NCBI GenBank assembly: GCA_002869535.1
Contig: PKUK01000008.1
Coordinates: 116,541-180,540, forward strand
Length of the DNA stretch: 64,000 nt
Reading direction: 5' to 3'
Origin: Arcobacter sp.
Lineage (GTDB): Bacteria; Campylobacterota; Campylobacteria; Campylobacterales; Arcobacteraceae
Part shown: one piece after another, positions 55,846 to 64,000 of the stretch
Layout: every line of letters starts with the position of its first letter
How positions within the stretch are numbered: position 1 is the first letter of the stretch
Program-made: the position numbers and the translations under genes
The notes under the pieces: generated by a model
Told to the model about the DNA's origin: nothing
Database searches by the model: none
Seen by the model: the letters and a program-made list of their open reading frames with translations, nothing else

Positions 55846-56532
55846 TTACTCATTTACTAATATATAACCTGCTTGTGAAATATTTTTTATAATATTTATA
55901 GGTATTTTATGTCTAATCTCTTTTATAAAAGATTTTAAAGCATGGTTTGTCATAAACTTATCTTGCCATAGCTCTATTTCTATTTGTTCATATGTAGTTA
56001 TTGAGTTTTTATTTTTATGTAAAAGATATAAAAAATCTTGTTCTCTTTTTCTCAAGGGTATTATTTCAGTATCTTTATAAATCAATTCTCTTTTTGATAA
56101 ATTAAGTTTTAAATCCTCGTGTAAAAGTATCTGTTGGGAAAAGTTTCTCTCTATATATTTAGTTAAGGCTTCATTTAGCTTTTTTGAATTTAGAGGTTTT
56201 AAAATAAAATGGTCAACATTTAAATTTATCAAATTCATAAGGTACTCTTCATTTGAATAGGCTGTTAACATGATAACCATAGTTGATAAATCATTTTTAC
56301 GTATCTTTTTTACAAGTTCAATCCCATCCATCTTTGGCATCTCAATATCTGTTAAAACTATTTTAGGTTTGTACTCTTCGTAGATTTCATAGGCTTCAAG
56401 TCCATTTTTAGCCGCATACACCTCTTTAAAATAGTATTTTAAAGTATTTACAATAAACTCTCTAATACCATCTTCATCTTCAACACATAATATTGTTACA
56501 TCTTTTAATTCATCTATTAAATTATTATCCAT
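55846..56532 (-). CDS. response regulator, OmpR/PhoB-like (second pair)
   Basis: A 228-residue regulator with CVEDEDGI acidic pair, phospho-acceptor Asp in KIVLTDIEMPKMDG (about residue 58), Thr in MLTAYSN and Lys in LKPLNSK, followed by a winged-helix domain (about 145-228). It closely resembles the regulator at 38995-39705, so the two systems are probable duplicates. It lies 2 bases after its kinase. Confidence 0.9.
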   Translation of the reverse strand: MDNNLIDELKDVTILCVEDEDGIREFIVNTLKYYFKEVYAAKNGLEAYEIYEEYKPKIVLTDIEMPKMDGIELVKKIRKNDLSTMVIMLTAYSNEEYLMNLINLNVDHFILKPLNSKKLNEALTKYIERNFSQQILLHEDLKLNLSKRELIYKDTEIIPLRKREQDFLYLLHKNKNSITTYEQIEIELWQDKFMTNHALKSFIKEIRHKIPINIIKNISQAGYILVNE

Positions 56533-56534
56533 AC

Positions 56535-57662
56535 TTATCCTAACACTACTATTTTAAAAATTGCCCCATCCTTATCATTTTCAACACTAAGTTCACCACC
56601 CATATTTCGCTCAATTATAAGCTTTGAAATATAAAGTCCAAGGCCAGTGCCTTTTGATGAATCTTTGGTACTATAATAAGGGTCAAAAATCAAATCAAAA
56701 TTTTCTTCTTTTATTCCACCTGCATTATCTTTTATAGTTACAATACTCTGCATGCCTTTTGACGCAATCGTAATAAAGATTTTAGAATTTTCTATCTCTT
56801 TTTCTACTAATATATCTTTTGCATTACTTATAAGGTTTAATATAACTTGCGAATATTCTGTGGGATATCCAAATATCTTTTTATCTTTTTTTATATCAAA
56901 AATCAACTCTATTGATAAGTTATGAAGTGTCGCATCTACCAAGTTGATAGCTTTTTTACAAGCATCACTTATAAAAAAATACTCTTTTTTCTTATCTGGC
57001 TTATAAAAGTTTCTAAAATCATCAATGGTATTTGACATAAAATCAATCATATCATTACTTTTATTTACTGAGTTTAAAATATGACTCTCATCAACTTTTT
57101 TAAATCTTGTAGCAGTCTCTAATTCCATCAAAATCCCAGAAAGTTCACTTAATGGTTGTCTCCATTGATGGGCTATCATTGAAATCATTGAACCCATTTT
57201 TGCTAATCTTGACTGATCTAGAATTGCTTTATCTTTTCTTTTTCCATCTTCTATTCCTTTTGCTACTTTTGAATATAGAGTTTTATTGAGGGTTTCAAGT
57301 TTTTCTTCTTTATTTTGGACTTGTTTTTTATACTTTTTTATAATATCACTAATAATTGATGTCATAAGAAAACTAAAAAGTGCCATAAAAAATATGATTG
57401 AAATACTTAAAATAAAAATGAAATTTATAAACTCATCATTCTTTTTTTCTAAGATATCTTTTTTCTCTTTAATCATTAAAGAGTACTTTTCTAAAGTTGT
57501 ATCACTATTTTGCATATTGTATTTTTCAAATAGTATTAAATCAGACTCAAAACTCTCTTGTGTGGTTTTTAAGTAGTATGAAGTTGAAAAGAAAGCTAAA
57601 AAAACAATACATAAAAAAGGAATAGTTATTGTAAAAAAAGGGATACCTTCTTTATTAAACAT
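56535..57662 (-). CDS. membrane histidine kinase (second pair)
   Basis: A 375-residue kinase with helices at about residues 9-27 and 77-100 enclosing a ~50-residue extracytoplasmic helical loop, a coiled cytoplasmic linker, H-box MGSMISMIAHQWRQPLSELS (about 158-177) and an ATPase with NLISNAKDILV, DNAGGIKEENF and GTGLGLYISKLIIE. No PAS domain. It probably senses through the membrane or the short loop. Confidence 0.9.
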   Translation of the reverse strand: MFNKEGIPFFTITIPFLCIVFLAFFSTSYYLKTTQESFESDLILFEKYNMQNSDTTLEKYSLMIKEKKDILEKKNDEFINFIFILSISIIFFMALFSFLMTSIISDIIKKYKKQVQNKEEKLETLNKTLYSKVAKGIEDGKRKDKAILDQSRLAKMGSMISMIAHQWRQPLSELSGILMELETATRFKKVDESHILNSVNKSNDMIDFMSNTIDDFRNFYKPDKKKEYFFISDACKKAINLVDATLHNLSIELIFDIKKDKKIFGYPTEYSQVILNLISNAKDILVEKEIENSKIFITIASKGMQSIVTIKDNAGGIKEENFDLIFDPYYSTKDSSKGTGLGLYISKLIIERNMGGELSVENDKDGAIFKIVVLG

Positions 57663-57774
57663 CTCTATCCTTTGTATGTAATTTATATAAAATAATGTCT
57701 AACTTTACTTGAAGATTAGCTGTTATTGCTCTTTTAGAAGATACATATTAGTTAAATATTAACTAATATATATC

Positions 57775-57800
57775 AAAGAGTAAGTATATACTTACTCTTT
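57775..57800 (-). terminator. hairpin at the end of the alanine symporter gene
   Basis: Perfect palindrome AAAGAGTAAG-TATATA-CTTACTCTTT that includes the stop codon. No long U-run follows on the minus strand, so terminator strength is uncertain. Confidence 0.5.
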
Positions 57801-59240
57801 AGCTTTTGCTCTTTCGTCATTGATATTATCAACAATCTCTTTCCAAGTCTCTTTATCAATTTTAAACTCACTGTAATCGTTATATCTTAAAACTGGTTTT
57901 TTACCCTCTTTAAGTTGTCTTTCATACCCTTTGATTAATCTCAATACAGGTTTATATAAAACAGCAATAACTATCATATTAATAACAGCCAATAATCCCA
58001 TAGATAAATCAGCAAATGTAAAAATAGACCCTAAGTCTTGAAATGCTCCCCATGCAATTAAAGCAATACAAACTACTCTAAAAATATTAAAAAGTGTTAC
58101 ATTCCCTTTACTAAAAAAGTTTAAACTATTTTCTGCCAAGTAATAGTTATATAACATTGATGAAAAACCAAACAGTAATAAAGCAACTGTTACAAAGTAT
58201 CCACCTAAAGGACCAATATGCTCAATCAATGCATTTTGAGTCAATAAGACACCTTGAACACCATCTGCACCTGGAGAATAAACACCTGAAAGCAAAATGA
58301 TAAATGCTGTACAAGAACATAAAATAATAGTATCAATAAATACAGAGAATGATTGAACGATACCTTGTTGAACTGGATGTGCTACGTAAGCTACTGCTGC
58401 CACGTTTGGAGCAGAACCTAGACCTGCTTCATTTGAGAACATACCTCTTTTTGCACCTTGTAAAATCACTGCACCAATACCACCACTAATTGCAGTACTT
58501 GGAGTAAATGCTTCAGATACAATCATGCTAATCAATGAAGGAATTTGATCATAATTTAAAGCAATAACAACAATAGCAATCAATAAATAACCCACTGCCA
58601 TAATAGGAACAACAACTTCTGAAAATTTTGTAATTCTTTTAATACCACCAAAAATAGCCAAACCAAAAATAACAGTTAAAATAGAACCTGTAATCCAAAG
58701 TGGAGTATTAAATGAAGCTTCAAATGAACTTGCAATAATAAATGACTGAGTTGCATTAAATGCAAATCCAAAAGTAATAAGAAGTAAAACAGAAATAATA
58801 ATACCTACCCATCTTAGTCCTAAAGCTTTTGTTACATAATAAGCAGGACCTCCTCTATAAACACAAGAGTCTGCCTTATCTTTTTCTTTATAAAGTTGAG
58901 CCAATGAACATTCAAAGAAACTAGTACTCATACCAATCAATCCAATAATCCACATCCAAAAAACAGCACCTGGTCCACCAAGTGTTATTGCAACTGCTAC
59001 ACCTGCGATGTTTCCACCACCAACTCTACCTGCAACACTTAACATAAGTGCTTGAAAAGAACTAATATGTCCCTCTTTATCATGTACTGTATCTCTTAAG
59101 ATATTAAACATCTTAAAAAAGTATCTAAACTGTACAAATCTTGAACTAACTGTAAAAAACAAACCCAAAGCTGGAAGTAAATATATTAGGATATTTCCCC
59201 AGATAAGGTTATTTAATAAGTCATTTATTTCTGCTAACAT
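57792..59240 (-). CDS. sodium/alanine (glycine) symporter, AGCS family
   Basis: A 482-residue inner-membrane transporter of about 11 helices. Family marks: VAGRVGGGNIAGVAVAITLG near residue 70, GGPAYYVTKALG, and GAKRGMFSNEAGLGSAPNVA near 265. It imports alanine or glycine with sodium. The start has AGGAG at 6 bases. It does not show an operon link to the two-component genes downstream. Confidence 0.92.
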   Translation of the reverse strand: MLAEINDLLNNLIWGNILIYLLPALGLFFTVSSRFVQFRYFFKMFNILRDTVHDKEGHISSFQALMLSVAGRVGGGNIAGVAVAITLGGPGAVFWMWIIGLIGMSTSFFECSLAQLYKEKDKADSCVYRGGPAYYVTKALGLRWVGIIISVLLLITFGFAFNATQSFIIASSFEASFNTPLWITGSILTVIFGLAIFGGIKRITKFSEVVVPIMAVGYLLIAIVVIALNYDQIPSLISMIVSEAFTPSTAISGGIGAVILQGAKRGMFSNEAGLGSAPNVAAVAYVAHPVQQGIVQSFSVFIDTIILCSCTAFIILLSGVYSPGADGVQGVLLTQNALIEHIGPLGGYFVTVALLLFGFSSMLYNYYLAENSLNFFSKGNVTLFNIFRVVCIALIAWGAFQDLGSIFTFADLSMGLLAVINMIVIAVLYKPVLRLIKGYERQLKEGKKPVLRYNDYSEFKIDKETWKEIVDNINDERAKAKE

Positions 59241-59360
59241 GATATTCTCCTTTATGCAAAAAAAAATTTTAGCATGCCTAAGAGTCTTAAAAGTGGGTTT
59301 CCTTGTAATTTATATGTAATATGATAATATTCTACTTATATTTAACAAAAAGAATCTTTT

Positions 59361-60275
59361 ATGATACATATTTTTTCAGCACTAATTCCTGTTTTTTCAC
59401 TTATTCTTATTGGTTATTTTTTTAAAAGAATAAAGTTTCCATCATATGAGTTTTGGCCACAGGCTGATAAATTAACATATTATGTACTTATGCCATCACT
59501 TCTTGTTTATAAACTATCAACTGCATCTCTTGATTCTCAAAATAGTTTTGGCTTTGTATTATCTGCTATTTTAGCAATATTTTTTACCATGATTATTCTT
59601 ATAATCATAAATAAAATAAAACCCTCAGAACCAAGCTCATTTACCTCTATGGTTCAAGGTGCAATTAGGTTTAATACCTATGTATTTTTAGCTCTTGCTG
59701 GATCTATTTATGGGAATGAAGGTTTAGTTTTAGCAGCAATAATACTTACCTTTGCCATACCATTTATAAATATATTGTGTATTACAATTTTTGCACTCTA
59801 TATGTCAAATGACAAATTAGATTTTATTTATCTATTAAAATCAATTGTTACAAACCCACTAATTGTAGCTTGTATTATTGGAGGGAGTCTCAACTTTCTA
59901 GGTATTCATCTTCCACTTGTTTTAAACAATACTTTAGAAATACTAAGTCAAGCTGCACTTCCAATGGGACTTTTGTCAGTTGGCTTTGGTCTTGTAATAA
60001 AAGAGATTAAGTCTTCAAAAAGTGAAGTTATTATTTCAAGCATTGGCAAACACCTTATTTTTCCTGTTTTGATTTATATTTTTGGAAGAATTTTTGAAAT
60101 AGATGGAATGATGTTATCTATCTTAGTACTTTTTGCAGTACTTCCTACTGCACCCTCATCTTTTATACTAGCAAGGCAACTAGGTGGTAATGTAAACTTA
60201 ATGTCATCAATTATTACAGTGCAAACTCTTATCTCAATTGTTTGTATACTTTTTGTTTTAAACTATTTTATTTAA
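59361..60275 (+). CDS. AEC (auxin-efflux-carrier) family transporter
   Basis: A 304-residue protein with about ten helices in two repeats; visible segments include FSLILIGYFFKR, YYVLMPSLLVYKLS, NTYVFLALAGSIYGNEGL, and the late VLPTAPSSFILARQLGG. Bacterial members move malate or malonate-like acids. Substrate unknown. Divergent from the alanine symporter. Confidence 0.85.
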   Translation: MIHIFSALIPVFSLILIGYFFKRIKFPSYEFWPQADKLTYYVLMPSLLVYKLSTASLDSQNSFGFVLSAILAIFFTMIILIIINKIKPSEPSSFTSMVQGAIRFNTYVFLALAGSIYGNEGLVLAAIILTFAIPFINILCITIFALYMSNDKLDFIYLLKSIVTNPLIVACIIGGSLNFLGIHLPLVLNNTLEILSQAALPMGLLSVGFGLVIKEIKSSKSEVIISSIGKHLIFPVLIYIFGRIFEIDGMMLSILVLFAVLPTAPSSFILARQLGGNVNLMSSIITVQTLISIVCILFVLNYFI

Positions 60276-60285
60276 AGGATAAATT

Positions 60286-60534
60286 ATGAAAATATTACTA
60301 ATACTAACTTCTCTTTTAATGAGCTCTTTATTGGCAAACTATAACTACACAAATGAAAGTTCAGGAAAAATAGATATGCATGGAGGGAAAAGTGATAGCT
60401 TACTAAAGAATAAAAGCCCCTTTTCAAACATGAATCAAAATAGCCTAATGGACAAAGTAAAAGATAAAAAAGAGCCCACTAGAGAAATACAAGAAGAGAC
60501 AAATCTTCAAGAGTTGAAAGATTTGGGCTTATAG
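60286..60534 (+). CDS. small secreted protein, unknown function
   Basis: An 82-residue protein: signal peptide (about residues 1-17, ending LLANY), then a hydrophilic, lysine- and serine-rich, probably disordered tail (KIDMHGGKSDSLLKNKSPF). It starts 10 bases after the AEC gene with AAAGGA. No family recognised. Confidence 0.5.
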   Translation: MKILLILTSLLMSSLLANYNYTNESSGKIDMHGGKSDSLLKNKSPFSNMNQNSLMDKVKDKKEPTREIQEETNLQELKDLGL

Positions 60535-60536
60535 AT

Positions 60537-61253
60537 TTAAATAAATATACTAACAATAACTTTTATAGCTAATATAGATAATAGAACTTTTAAAAACATA
60601 ATAAACTTTTTACCATCTATTTTATCTCGAAGTTTTGTTCCTGTCCAACTACCAAGAACAGCACCTAAAATCATAGCAAGCAAAATCCCAATATAGTCAA
60701 AAAATACAAAACAAAAAAACATAAAAGCAAAGACTTTAAGTGTATGAGTAATACTCATCAAAGCTGCCCCTGTTGCCACCACTATATCTTTGTTATCATA
60801 ATCTTTTAGTAAAAGTGTCATGGTAAGAGGTCCCGTTGCTCCAACTACAATAGAAAGCCCTGTTTGAAAAAATCCAGCTAAAAAATAACTCTCATATCTT
60901 TTGATTTTTTCATTAAACTTCTTTGACCAAAGAGAGAGTAAAATATAAACTCCAATAAAAAGTGGAACATAATCTAAAGATATAAAATACAAAATAGAAG
61001 CAAAAAGAGCAATCCCAAGTAAAGAACCAAATAAAAACTTTGGTATGACTTCTAATTTTACATCTTTATAGCCAAATACTGCCCTACTAAAATTACTAGA
61101 CATTTGAGTCAAACCATGCACAGGTATAAGTGCATTTAGTGGTAAAAAGGATGGAAGTATAGCAATAAGCATCATACCACCACCTATACCAACTACTCCA
61201 GCTACTGTTGAAGTTAAAAAAGTTATCAAACCTAATATTATTTCTTGATTCAT
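60537..61253 (-). CDS. TauE/SafE-family membrane permease (second copy)
   Basis: About 238 residues from ATG 61253, chosen because it leads straight into the first helix (EIILGLITFLTSTVAGVVGI); the ATG at 61292 adds 13 residues. The family glycine motif is GVVGIGGGMMLIAILPS and the second repeat reads GLSIVVGATGPLTMTLLLK. It exports small anions such as sulfite in related systems. It is only distantly similar to the copy at 16301-17068. Confidence 0.85.
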   Translation of the reverse strand: MNQEIILGLITFLTSTVAGVVGIGGGMMLIAILPSFLPLNALIPVHGLTQMSSNFSRAVFGYKDVKLEVIPKFLFGSLLGIALFASILYFISLDYVPLFIGVYILLSLWSKKFNEKIKRYESYFLAGFFQTGLSIVVGATGPLTMTLLLKDYDNKDIVVATGAALMSITHTLKVFAFMFFCFVFFDYIGILLAMILGAVLGSWTGTKLRDKIDGKKFIMFLKVLLSILAIKVIVSIFI

Positions 61254-61385
61254 AAAGTTTCCCATAATGTTATAAGTTGTAATATAATACAAATTATTTA
61301 AAGTTAGCTTTTTTTATAATACTTAAATAATATTTTATAGTATGTTGTGAAGAAAAGAGATATTCTCTTCACATAAGGAGTTTAA

Positions 61386-62051
61386 ATGCCTACGTTAGAA
61401 GAAAATATAGAAAACTATTTATTAGATTTTCAAAAAAATGTCCCTAAAGAGACACAAGATGTATTAAATAATGCAATTGAAAAATTAAAAGAATCAAAAA
61501 AATTATCAAAAGCACTAAAAGTTGGAGATAAAATTCCAGAATTTTCACTCTCAAATCATGATAGAAAAATAATAAATATAAAAGATATAGTTGAAAAAAA
61601 CAAATATACTGTCCTGAACTTTTTTGATGGTTCGTGGTCTCCTTATAGTAATTTGCAATTAATGGCATTACAAAAAGTTGCTTCTCAACTAAAAATCTTA
61701 AATGCAGCCCTAATTACTCTATCTCCACAAACGCAAGATAAGTCCTTATATTTATTTGAAAAGCACTCCTTAAACTTTGATATTTTGTATGATAAAAATA
61801 ACACAATAGCAAAAGAGTTTGGTATAGTTTATACTTTAAGTGATGAAGTTATATCTACATATGACAAACTTAAAGTAGATATCTTAGAAGCAAACAGAAA
61901 TGGTACCTTTGATTTACCCTCACCTGCAACATATATTGTAAATAAAAATTATGAAATCATCTATGCCTTTGTTGATGAAAACTATAGAAAAAGATGTGAA
62001 CCCAAAACAATCATTGATGTTATAAAAAAAGATATGATAAATAAACGTTAA
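61386..62051 (+). CDS. peroxiredoxin-like (AhpC/TSA) protein with active cysteines replaced by Ser
   Basis: A 221-residue thioredoxin-fold protein with an N-terminal helical extension (about residues 1-50) and KVGDKIPEFSLSNHD leading into the domain. Where relatives have a (W)CPYC motif, this protein reads DGSWSPYSNLQ (about residue 85), so both cysteines are Ser. Its only Cys lies near the end (YRKRCEPKT). Classical peroxidase activity looks unlikely. A GTGAAGA/TCTTCAC hairpin and AAGGAG lie just upstream. Confidence 0.78.
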   Translation: MPTLEENIENYLLDFQKNVPKETQDVLNNAIEKLKESKKLSKALKVGDKIPEFSLSNHDRKIINIKDIVEKNKYTVLNFFDGSWSPYSNLQLMALQKVASQLKILNAALITLSPQTQDKSLYLFEKHSLNFDILYDKNNTIAKEFGIVYTLSDEVISTYDKLKVDILEANRNGTFDLPSPATYIVNKNYEIIYAFVDENYRKRCEPKTIIDVIKKDMINKR

Positions 62052-62060
62052 TATCTAATA

Positions 62061-62090
62061 AATATGTATCTTTTTTTAGATACATATTTA
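62061..62090 (+). terminator. hairpin after the peroxiredoxin-like gene
   Basis: Perfect 12-base stem AAATATGTATCT / AGATACATATTT with a T6 loop, 10 bases after the stop. The following bases are only weakly T-rich. Confidence 0.6.
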
Positions 62091-62131
62091 TCTCTTAATC
62101 TCACAAGATTATACCCTAAAACAATCTTAGC

Positions 62132-62137
62132 TATAAT
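62132..62137 (+). promoter_or_regulatory. -10 element for xth
   Basis: TATAAT in the context TCTTAGCTATAATG, 33 bases before the ATG. No clear -35. Confidence 0.5.
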
Positions 62138-62169
62138 GTGAAAATTTAAAAAATATTATAAGGTTTTTA

Positions 62170-62955
62170 ATGAATAAATATAAATTTGTATCATGGAATG
62201 TAAACGGTATCCGAGCAGTTGATAAAAAAGAAGCCCTAAAATGGGTAGATGAACACGATATTCATCTTTTAGGTGTGCAAGAAACAAAATCAATGAAAGA
62301 ACAAATTCCAGAAACTATCTTTGAAAAAAACTTCAAAAATATGACTGCTAGCCAATCAGCAATAAAGGGACGTTCAGGAACTGCTCTATTTACAGACTTA
62401 GATATAACTTTTGAATGTACTTGTCCTACTGTTGATGTATTAGATGAAGGAAGAATAAACGAAGTTCATTTCACACTAGCAGATAAAGATATAGCATTTT
62501 TTAATGTATATTTTCCAAATGGTCAAAGTAAAGAAGAGAGACTAGTATATAAAATGGAGTTTTACGATAGATTTTTAAATCATTGTGAGTCTTTAAAAAA
62601 ACAAGGTAAATCAATCATAATATGTGGAGATGTAAACACAGCCCACAGACCAATAGACTTAGCAAGACCAAAAGCAAATGAAGGTACATCAGGCTTCTTA
62701 CCTATGGAGAGAGAATGGATAGACAAGTTTTTATCGCATGGATACATAGATACACTAAGACATGTTATAGGTGATGAGCCAGATAACTATAGCTGGTGGA
62801 GTTATAGAGCAAATGCAAGAGCCAATAACGTTGGCTGGAGAATTGATTATTTTTATGTAAGTGAGGATTTAAAACCTCATATTTCAAATGCTTACATTAT
62901 GAGTGATATTATGGGAAGTGACCACTGCCCTATTGCTTTGGAGATAGAGATATAA
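62170..62955 (+). CDS. xth: exodeoxyribonuclease III / AP endonuclease
   Basis: A 261-residue EEP-fold nuclease: FVSWNVNGIRAV with the metal-binding Asn, LGVQETKS with the catalytic Glu, IFVYFPNGQ-like segment (FFNVYFPNGQ), ICGDVNTAHRPIDL with Asp-Asn, NNVGWRIDYFYVS and MGSDHCPIALEIEI with the final Asp-His pair. It repairs abasic sites. Length is normal. It has its own promoter and terminator. Confidence 0.95.
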   Translation: MNKYKFVSWNVNGIRAVDKKEALKWVDEHDIHLLGVQETKSMKEQIPETIFEKNFKNMTASQSAIKGRSGTALFTDLDITFECTCPTVDVLDEGRINEVHFTLADKDIAFFNVYFPNGQSKEERLVYKMEFYDRFLNHCESLKKQGKSIIICGDVNTAHRPIDLARPKANEGTSGFLPMEREWIDKFLSHGYIDTLRHVIGDEPDNYSWWSYRANARANNVGWRIDYFYVSEDLKPHISNAYIMSDIMGSDHCPIALEIEI

Positions 62956-62965
62956 TAGACACATA

Positions 62966-62995
62966 AAATAGGCTTTTTCTATAAAGCCTATTTTT
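62966..62995 (+). terminator. terminator after xth
   Basis: Perfect 11-base stem AAATAGGCTTT / AAAGCCTATTT with loop TTCTAT, then TTC. It may also serve the convergent gene on the other strand. Confidence 0.8.
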
Positions 62996-63031
62996 CTATA
63001 CTTTATTTCTATTTTTAACAAAAAGCCTAAT

Positions 63032-64000
63032 TTATTTATTTTTTTCTTCTTTACTTTTTGTAATAAATTTTCTCTCAATTAAAATACCAATAAGTTTTCT
63101 ATTATAATATTTATCTATTAATACTGGTCTTTTACCATCTAATCTTGCAATATTACTATATTCATTTTCTAAAAGACTTAATAAATTTAGAAATTCATCT
63201 TCAGATAAATATTCATTTTGTTCAACAATTATATTAACTTGCATTTCTTTTGTATTTAAATTTATAATTAAACTTTCTAAAAAACCAATTGGGTATTTAA
63301 TTTTTTTATCCATATTATCATAAACTAACTTTCCAATATTTTTATTATTTATCAATTAATAATCAAGTTTTTTTATTATCTCTATCTTTATTTCTTTTAC
63401 AAATGAACTAAGTAATAAATTATGTACATCATTTTCATCTAAATTGTATTCTTCATATTTTATTAAAAATTTATCAATATTTTTTTCAATAAGTTTTATA
63501 TGTTGACTTTTTGTACATTCTTTTAATCTTTTAAAATTCTGAACTGTGAATTGAAATTTTTCAGTCTTAACTAATTCTATAATTCTTTCTTCGTCAATAG
63601 TAGATATATCTAAATCTGGATACCAATAACCATTTGATTTAATTAATTCTTTATATGAATTAATCTCTATTTCATTTGCAAATAAAATATTTTTTACTAG
63701 TTTATTTACTAAACTAATATCGAATTTACTATCTTCCATGAATTTTGTTTTAGAATTTATTCTTACATCTGATAAAACTTTTGCATTCTCAATTATATTA
63801 AAATATTTGATTAAACTTTCATCTATCTCTTTATGCTCCTGGTAATAATATAAAATATTATTCCAATCAGCTTTTATTTTATTTTCCTCAAATAAATTCT
63901 TCCATAATTCATGATTTGTAACCTCTGAAATATTAGATATTAAAGTTTCTTCTCTTTTTATAATTTCAATTTTTAAGTCATCTGATATATGTTCATTATT
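63032..64000 (-). pseudogene. C-terminal part of a large YobI-like protein, interrupted by in-frame TAA (N-terminus outside window)
   Basis: The minus-strand frame is open from the window edge (64000) to a TAA at 63356-63358, then continues in the same frame as LINNKNIGKLVYDNM to a real end at 63032. The visible ~320 residues are helical, with repeats such as WNNILYYYQEHKEIDESLIK and VHNLLLSSFVKEIKIEIIKK, resembling the C-terminal region of YobI-family P-loop NTPases. The ATPase motifs would lie outside the window, so the family call is tentative. The last ~107 residues lie after the stop. Confidence 0.45.

Noticed and set aside
1-64000. Reassignment of TAA as a sense codon
   Set aside because: Most clearly complete genes here (for example doeD, xth, ppaC, ferritin) end at TAA at the expected length, often directly before a terminator or the next start, so general recoding is not supported.
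1-64000. tRNA, rRNA genes or CRISPR arrays
   Set aside because: Scanning the gaps between genes showed no cloverleaf-type sequence with a T-loop, no rRNA-like stretch and no regularly spaced direct repeats.

Overview
The window is AT-rich (roughly 30% G+C by eye) and reads like a chromosome segment of a marine Arcobacter-type bacterium (Campylobacterota, Arcobacteraceae). This placement is inferred from gene content and protein style: histidine kinases with an AHQWRQPL H-box, OmpR-type regulators, TRAP transporters, a BcgI-like restriction system and ectoine catabolism. No rRNA, tRNA or CRISPR array was seen, so the genus stays open.

Layout. 1-6.5 kb (all minus): partial SagB-type nitroreductase, small membrane protein, short NAD-glutamate dehydrogenase, YbaK deacylase, AlkC-type repair protein, DUF1566 protein. 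6.7-7.0 kb: first copy of a structured repeat. 7-10.8 kb: ybbP-ybbA-tesA operon. 10.9-16.3 kb: a cobalamin riboswitch followed by an exported CobN-like chelatase, an ExbB-like channel and a DUF2149 protein. 16.3-20 kb: TauE permease, Mn pyrophosphatase, ferritin, broken MFS gene. 20.1-30 kb (plus): an ectoine uptake and degradation island (doeD, doeC, doeA, teaABCD, doeB2-like, YgjV-like) behind a small ORF and a terminator-like leader. 30-35 kb (minus): LhgO-type oxidase, broken LUD gene, TAXI-type TRAP transporter. 35.1-35.7 kb: two head-to-head copies of the structured repeat. 35.8-38.9 kb: BcgI-like restriction-modification pair. 39-42.3 kb: first two-component pair. 42.4-46.6 kb: asparaginase, broken aspA, NYN nuclease, PhnA/YjdM, broken argC. 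46.7-50 kb: three-gene cluster of a ferritin-like di-iron protein (broken), an acyl-CoA-dehydrogenase-fold protein and a cytoplasmic PhnD-like protein. 50-55 kb: Nudix, AmrS, GNAT, DUF1801-like protein, PocR/PAS/GAF/GGDEF cyclase. 55-63 kb: membrane protein, second two-component pair, alanine symporter, AEC carrier, TauE permease, peroxiredoxin-like protein without its cysteines, exonuclease III. The right edge holds the C-terminal part of a large YobI-like protein.

How genes fit together. The ectoine island could turn imported ectoine into aspartate (DoeA, DoeB2, DoeD, DoeC), and AspA would release fumarate and ammonium. However teaC and aspA each carry a premature stop here. The CobN-like/ExbB-like/DUF2149 trio resembles the Bacteroides Hmu tetrapyrrole machinery but sits under a B12 riboswitch.

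The most unusual signals are: (i) seven otherwise intact genes each interrupted by exactly one in-frame TAA, with no frameshifts; (ii) three copies of a roughly 235-335 bp element whose paired segments change in compensating ways, so it probably encodes a structured RNA (HEARO/omega-RNA-like or IS200/IS605-derived) and no copy carries a nuclease; (iii) the B12-controlled exported chelatase; (iv) the di-iron/flavin/binding-protein cluster, whose substrate is unknown.
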